Source of the DNA: G963676205 sp964342525
GTDB lineage: Bacteria; Campylobacterota; Campylobacteria; Campylobacterales; Arcobacteraceae
Assembly: GCA_964342525.1 (NCBI GenBank)
Contig: CAYFGQ010000092.1
Coordinates: 1 to 11,503, forward strand
DNA: 11,503 nucleotides
Direction: 5' to 3'
Below, one piece after another: positions 7,560 to 11,503 of this stretch. Every line of letters begins with the position of its first letter. Position 1 is the stretch's first letter. A program made the translations under genes and the position numbers. The notes under the pieces are model-generated. The model searched no databases and was not told the origin of the DNA. It saw only the letters and a program-made list of their open reading frames with translations.

Positions 7560-8161
7560 TTTACTTCACCATTTTTTATAATTATAGAATCTTTTTTGAT
7601 CTCTTCCCTTATATGTGAGCTTAGATAAACTCTACCAGATTTTACCTCTATAGCAGTTTTAATTGGATCTAGAAATATATCTATGATTCTTGCTTTTTTG
7701 GAAGATATTTTAAATCTTTTTTGGGTTAGTACTTTTATCTTTTTTTCTTTAAATTCTTCTTTTTTAGTATCCAAGATAATTTTTAAAGCCATATTTTCAT
7801 ATATTTTACCTCTAGCAGAATTCATTTGGGGAGTGATACTCTTTTTTATTTTAGAAGTAAATATATCACTTTTAGGAAGATACTCTCTTTTTCTATTTTT
7901 ATTATAGTTTTGAGTAAAACTTTGCCCTACTGCCCAGCATAATAATTGCTCTTGGTCATATTCATCTTCATCTTTTAAAACTATTTTATCCTCTATAAAC
8001 TCCACAAACTCTTTGAAAAACATCTTTATAGGGATATCTTTAGGTTTTAGTTTTTTGAGCTTTTTTATTAGATACTTTGAAAATTCACTAAATTCAGTAT
8101 CTTCATCTATATTTTTTTCTATCTCAATTTTTAACTTTTCAAATATATCTAAATACCTCAA
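7514..8161 (-). CDS. PD-(D/E)XK nuclease-like protein (apparently frameshifted near its C-terminus)
   Basis: Read from the TTG at 8161, the open frame gives 215 residues. Residues 1-110 are charged and helical. From about 118 the PD-(D/E)XK core is visible: E122 in GKIYENMALK, D161 in RIIDIF, then E172-V-K174 in AIEVKSG. This gives the E...D...ExK metal-binding set of the restriction-like nuclease fold. No ATG occurs early in the frame. TTG codons at 8200, 8167 and 8161 are possible starts. I prefer 8161 because GGGGAGGGG (8170-8178) lies 8-10 bases before it, and 8200 is well inside the CHAT gene. The frame overlaps or abuts the CHAT stop at 8164, implying coupled translation. The last ~17 residues, from GAG at 7558 (EYWWMLFYG...), look out of frame. 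A one-base shift at the A-run 7559-7562 continues the protein to 7455 (see separate entry). Its likely role is a DNA or RNA nuclease effector; the substrate is unknown. Confidence 0.8.
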   Translation of the reverse strand: MRYLDIFEKLKIEIEKNIDEDTEFSEFSKYLIKKLKKLKPKDIPIKMFFKEFVEFIEDKIVLKDEDEYDQEQLLCWAVGQSFTQNYNKNRKREYLPKSDIFTSKIKKSITPQMNSARGKIYENMALKIILDTKKEEFKEKKIKVLTQKRFKISSKKARIIDIFLDPIKTAIEVKSGRVYLSSHIREEIKKDSIIIKNGEVKEYWWMLFYGLHKVS

Positions 8162-8163
8162 TA

Positions 8164-10692
8164 TCAAAACCCCTCCCCATACAAAGCAAATCCACCCCAA
8201 TCATATGGATTTACACTATTCTTATTTTTCAATATTGCTTTTTGCAATGCTACTGCTTTCATATTTTTCTCTTCTATCCAGTACCTATAAAAATCCTCTA
8301 CTATATCTATAGTGGTTTGAGAAGATAGTATCTTCCACATGCCTAATACTGCACTTTTTACTCCTAAGATATGTAAATAGCTTATAACGCCTAAAGACTC
8401 TTCTCCTTTTAGGTTATTTACTCTTCCATTATCACATCCACTCATAAAGATAAACTTTGTATTTATATATCTATTTTTAAAAAGCTCTTCCAAGCTTATA
8501 AACTTATCTTTTCCATTCTCTTTTAGATAAAATCCACTTTTTAAAGCATTGTCACTAAACTCACCATGATTTAGTAGATGTAAGATATCACAAGAGCTAT
8601 TTTTTAGAAAATCAAAGGAGTTTTTATCATTTAGGTAGCTTTTTGTCTCAAAACTATTTGAGAGTATTTTTTCTATGGTTTTAAACTCTTTTTGAAAGTT
8701 GTTTTGATCTCTTAATTTATCACTTTGTAAAGAGGATGCTATCACTATGGAGTCTTTATACTCATCATTTTCACAGAATATCAAAGAGCTATGAAGAGTA
8801 TATGATATGGCGATATGCTCTATCAAAAATTTATCTTCATATTTTAGTATTTGAAATGGTAAATGATTTAGGTATGAACTTCTTGAAAATATCACTATCT
8901 CTTTATCATCCATATATTTTTTTAGTGGATTGAGTAAATTAGAAGCTATATCATCTAAAAACGCAAATGGGTTTTCAAAGAGATAATCTTTTGCCTCAAG
9001 CAATACCCTTTGATACTTTATAAAAATATCTTGCAAATCCTTTTCTAAGATATCAAGTTTTATAAAGATTGGCTTTTCATGCTTTTCACAAACCACCAAA
9101 CAAAAAGCCACTTTTCCTTTGACATAATAATCCACATAAAAGCTATTTACTAGCAATTTTTTCTTAAATTGATCAAAGCCTAAATTTGACTTTAGTTTTG
9201 AAGATATGGCAGTTGATTTTATCTTTTGTAAAATATCAAAAAGTAAGATATGATCTTCATTTATCACCAAGGTCTCAACTATAAGCTGATACATATTTTC
9301 CCTATTACTTGAGAAGAAAAACTGATCGATATCCTCTTTTATATTTTCTCTTAAATCTATCTCATACTCAAAACATCTTTTGATATTTCCCAGTCCCTTC
9401 TCAATCTCCAAGGTAAAATATTCAGTCACACCCAAATAACCCATAGAGATATGTATAAACTCACTATGTTGGGTTTTTATGGCTAAGTTATTTAAAATAG
9501 AAAAGTACTCCTTAGCCTCATTTAGCTTTTGCAAGTGAAGTTTCACTAAAGCACTTACACCTAAAAATGAGAGGTACTCATAGCCCTCATCACATTTTGA
9601 ACTAAACTCCTTATACATTTTATCTATGATAGCCTCAGCCTCATTTAGCCTTTTTTGCATAGTTAAAAGTTTGATCTTAACCCTTGCGTAAGTTATCTCA
9701 TAGGAGATAGTATTTATCTGCAAGGCATATTTTTTAAAAACCTCCAAATAATACTCTGCTTTTTTAAGATTTTGCTCCTTTTGATAGAAAAAGGATAAAT
9801 TTATATAGTTGTTTAAAATAGTATGCCAATCCCTAGAAGATGTTTGCTTAGATACCCTTGTTGCTTTTAAAAGATATCTCCTCTCCTTATCCCATCTTCC
9901 CATATGTCCATAGTTTCTAGCTAGATTTCCATATACTTGAGCAAGCTGATTTTTATCTTTTATATTTAAAGATTCCACTTCATGGAGTATTTTATTTGTC
10001 TTATCAAATATCCCCAACTCACCATAACAATTGGAAAGATTTACCTTTATTGAGATGGTATTTTCATCTTTTAGCTCCCTTTTTTGCAATAAGGCTTCAT
10101 AAAACTCTATAGCCTTTTTATATTGCCCATCCCTAAAATATATAAGTCCAAGATTTACAAGCATAGCTTCATCAAAACCCTGCTTTAGTGCTTTATCTAT
10201 ATACTCCTGTGCTTTTTGATTATTGTTTGTATATAAATAGTAAAGGGAGTATTGATGGTATAGATAAGACTCAAACTCACTAAATCCTAAGATTTGTATA
10301 ATCCTATCAAGAATATAAAGCAAAACAAATGCTGTATCAAGATTACCAGTGGTATTATTTTCTTGTATCACATCAAGTATAATTTGCATAAACTCCGAGT
10401 TTATAAAATCCCTTTCCAACTCTATTTGCTCCAAAAGCCTATCTTTTTTATTTGCTTCAAGAAGTCTTACAGCCAGCTCTAAATACTTTGTAGAGGAACT
10501 ATCACTTAGATTTAGATGTATCTTTGTGACAGAAGTAAACTTATCCACTAGCCCCCTAGTACTAGCCTCAAGCCTCATATCCTCAAAAAAAGCTTTATGA
10601 TCCATCATATCTAAATGATCTCGAACAAGGGAGACTAAACTATCCACATCTGGCTCATCCAAAAGCCTAGATATCAACTCACTCTTTGTCAT
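8164..10692 (-). CDS. TPR protein with C-terminal CHAT (caspase-like) protease domain
   Basis: This is an 842-residue protein. Residues 1-140 are helical. Residues ~145-430 contain TPR units such as AMLVNLGLIYFRDGQYKKAI and the following AQVYGNLARNYGHMGRW. A helical linker leads to the CHAT domain at ~560-842. Family signatures there are in order: IFSRSSYLNHLPFQIL, ILHLLNHGEF with H709-G710, FIFMSGCDNG with C753, GEESLGVISYLHILGVKSAV, LGMWKI, and WGGFALYGEG at the very end. H709 and C753 are the expected catalytic dyad, so the protease looks intact. CHAT domains are separase/caspase-like cysteine peptidases and are activated by partners in several defence systems, for example the TPR-CHAT of type III-E CRISPR. 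No Cas gene is present here, so an operon partner is the more likely activator. The ATG overlaps the preceding gene by 14 bases and has AAGGG just upstream. The stop touches the nuclease start. Confidence 0.95.
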   Translation of the reverse strand: MTKSELISRLLDEPDVDSLVSLVRDHLDMMDHKAFFEDMRLEASTRGLVDKFTSVTKIHLNLSDSSSTKYLELAVRLLEANKKDRLLEQIELERDFINSEFMQIILDVIQENNTTGNLDTAFVLLYILDRIIQILGFSEFESYLYHQYSLYYLYTNNNQKAQEYIDKALKQGFDEAMLVNLGLIYFRDGQYKKAIEFYEALLQKRELKDENTISIKVNLSNCYGELGIFDKTNKILHEVESLNIKDKNQLAQVYGNLARNYGHMGRWDKERRYLLKATRVSKQTSSRDWHTILNNYINLSFFYQKEQNLKKAEYYLEVFKKYALQINTISYEITYARVKIKLLTMQKRLNEAEAIIDKMYKEFSSKCDEGYEYLSFLGVSALVKLHLQKLNEAKEYFSILNNLAIKTQHSEFIHISMGYLGVTEYFTLEIEKGLGNIKRCFEYEIDLRENIKEDIDQFFFSSNRENMYQLIVETLVINEDHILLFDILQKIKSTAISSKLKSNLGFDQFKKKLLVNSFYVDYYVKGKVAFCLVVCEKHEKPIFIKLDILEKDLQDIFIKYQRVLLEAKDYLFENPFAFLDDIASNLLNPLKKYMDDKEIVIFSRSSYLNHLPFQILKYEDKFLIEHIAISYTLHSSLIFCENDEYKDSIVIASSLQSDKLRDQNNFQKEFKTIEKILSNSFETKSYLNDKNSFDFLKNSSCDILHLLNHGEFSDNALKSGFYLKENGKDKFISLEELFKNRYINTKFIFMSGCDNGRVNNLKGEESLGVISYLHILGVKSAVLGMWKILSSQTTIDIVEDFYRYWIEEKNMKAVALQKAILKNKNSVNPYDWGGFALYGEGF

Positions 10693-11089
10693 TACCCTTG
10701 CCTAAAAGCTTCAAAAACTCTTTGATAACAGAATCAGTCTTTATCTCCAATCCTTTTTTGGATAGTTTAATATGATTTGCACCCAAAAGCCTCACCAAAA
10801 TAGCAAGCTCCACAAAATAAGTAAAACTATCCACATCACTCACTATCTCTACAGCAGTTCCCCTCACAGATTCTCTCTCTTCTATCTGCTCATAGATAGA
10901 TTTACACTCATCATTTATCCCTATGATATTTTCAACTATATAAGGATAAAGCACCTCCTTATCCTCCTTTGAGAGAGATTTGAAAAAGGTTTCTATTTTT
11001 TCATCCCTTGTATTTTGCAGGTTTAGTTTTGGGATTATCCCTTTTATGTTTTGTAGGAAGGTTAGGGATGTGCTTAGGTTCTTATTCAT
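10679..11089 (-). CDS. Small helical protein of unknown function
   Basis: This 136-residue protein is not one I recognise. It has no signal peptide and no strong membrane segment. The sequence predicts helices throughout: an N-terminal SLTFLQNIKGIIPKLNL, a central KEDKEVLYPYIVENIIGI, and a hydrophobic helix FTYFVELAILVRLLGANHI near residues 90-108, followed by a charged tail. The start is convincing: AAGGAG overlaps the stop of the preceding gene and lies 4 bases before the ATG. Its end overlaps the CHAT gene by 14 bases, so the two are probably translationally coupled and their products may bind each other. It could be an effector-associated (death-like) adaptor, a CHAT inhibitor or a CHAT substrate; none of these is shown by the sequence. 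Confidence 0.85.
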   Translation of the reverse strand: MNKNLSTSLTFLQNIKGIIPKLNLQNTRDEKIETFFKSLSKEDKEVLYPYIVENIIGINDECKSIYEQIEERESVRGTAVEIVSDVDSFTYFVELAILVRLLGANHIKLSKKGLEIKTDSVIKEFLKLLGKGNDKE

Positions 11090-11093
11090 ATTA

Positions 11094-11099
11094 CTCCTT
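11094..11099 (-). promoter_or_regulatory. Shine-Dalgarno for the small helical protein
   Basis: AAGGAG on the minus strand overlaps the TAA stop of the repeat-protein gene, with 4 bases (TAAT) before the ATG at 11089. It is the strongest ribosome binding site in the window. Confidence 0.7.
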
Positions 11100-11503
11100 A
11101 CTTTATTAATTCCATTAATTGTTGTGATTTTTCATTATTTGGATTATTCTTTATCCATTTCTCTACAGCTTCCATTACATTACCAGTATTAGATGAATAT
11201 TTTAAATATTTATATGCAACATGATAAAACCCCTTATGATCTAAATTACATTTTATCCATTTTTCTACAGTCTCCTTTACATTACAAGAATTAGAATATT
11301 TTACATATTTAGATGCAACAAAATCAAAATCTTTATGGTCAATATTACCATTTATCCATTTTTCTATAGTCTTTTGTATCATACTTATATCATTAGAATA
11401 TTTTATATATTTAGCAACTACATAAGAAAAACTTTCATCATTAATATTATTATTTATCCAACTCTCAACTGTATCTTTAATATTATTTAATTCTCTTGCT
11501 TTT
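11098..11503 (-). CDS. Helical tandem-repeat protein, 5' end off window
   Basis: The frame stays open to the right edge, so the 134 visible codons are the C-terminal part. The ATG at 11382 is almost certainly internal, because the repeat pattern continues upstream of it. Three to four units of 33-34 residues are visible, each with an 'F..V..KY.KYS' half and a 'TVEKWI..N' half (VAKYIKYSN/TIEKWINGN, VASKYVKYSN/TVEKWIKCN, VAYKYLKYSS/AVEKWIKNN). The W-I-x-x-N plus V..KYxKY layout resembles TPR-like solenoid repeats of the 'WLxxHPxDxxVRxxYL' type found at the C-termini of some bacterial conflict ATPases (recalled, not searched). The full protein may therefore be a large sensor with a catalytic or NTPase part upstream. 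The last unit ends in NNPNNEKSQQLMELIK, then TAA. Eight bases separate it from the next gene, and it supplies that gene's Shine-Dalgarno. Confidence 0.8.
   Translation of the reverse strand, partial: KARELNNIKDTVESWINNNINDESFSYVVAKYIKYSNDISMIQKTIEKWINGNIDHKDFDFVASKYVKYSNSCNVKETVEKWIKCNLDHKGFYHVAYKYLKYSSNTGNVMEAVEKWIKNNPNNEKSQQLMELIK
11150..11460 (-). repeat. Tandem ~100-bp coding repeats
   Basis: On the plus strand, tttatcca recurs at about 11150, 11252, 11351 and 11453, giving spacings of 102, 99 and 102 bases. It is followed by related blocks such as ttttctac/tag, and by 'ttagaatatttta(c/t)atattta' about 50 bases later. The spacing is a multiple of three and matches the 33-34-residue protein repeats, so this is a coding repeat, not a CRISPR. 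Confidence 0.75.

Noticed and set aside
8164..10692. TPR-CHAT protein as a type III-E CRISPR craspase subunit
   Set aside because: No Cas gene or CRISPR array is in the window and the neighbours are TIR, NACHT and nuclease genes, so only the domain family is shared.
11150..11460. Regularly spaced repeats that could suggest a CRISPR array
   Set aside because: The period is about 100 bases, is a multiple of three, and the 'spacers' are themselves related coding sequence. It is a protein repeat.

Overview
The window is very AT-rich (GC below about 30% by eye). Its codon use favours A/T-ending codons and some starts are GTG or TTG. This fits a low-GC bacterium, and my best guess is a member of the Campylobacterota (Arcobacter/Sulfurimonas-like). 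The taxon is an inference from composition and protein style, because no housekeeping marker is present.

Every convincing gene lies on the minus strand, and the whole window is one compact array read from right to left. It has no intergenic space over about 50 bases, and essentially none once a frameshift is allowed for. In transcription order: (7) the C-terminal part of a protein made of roughly 34-residue helical repeats, running in from the right edge; (6) a 136-residue helical protein of unknown family; (5) an 842-residue TPR protein ending in a CHAT (caspase-like) protease domain with a His/Cys dyad; (4) a PD-(D/E)XK nuclease-like protein whose last ~35 codons are out of frame; (3) a 573-residue protein with a small Cys/His knuckle, pentapeptide-like repeats, a compact alpha/beta segment and a coiled coil; (2) a 1087-residue TIR-NACHT protein with C-terminal pentapeptide-like repeats; (1) a second TIR protein with a different STAND-type NTPase core, running off the left edge just as a hydrophobic, membrane-like segment begins.

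Neighbouring genes overlap by 4 to 14 bases or lie 8 to 9 bases apart, with Shine-Dalgarno sequences inside the preceding gene's end. This suggests one mRNA with translational coupling. I see no promoter, terminator, tRNA, IS element, integrase or CRISPR in the window. The operon's promoter and both of its ends must lie outside.

The content is typical of a bacterial conflict or anti-phage system: nucleotide-switch sensors (STAND ATPases), NAD-consuming or signalling TIR domains, a caspase-like protease and a nuclease. Two unknown proteins may act as adaptors. Pentapeptide-like repeats occur in both gene 3 and gene 2, which hints at a shared scaffold. The combined set of CHAT protease, nuclease, pentapeptide/coiled-coil adaptor and two different TIR-STAND proteins does not match any named system I can recall, and it is the main point of interest here. 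The defence role is an inference from domain content and gene order.
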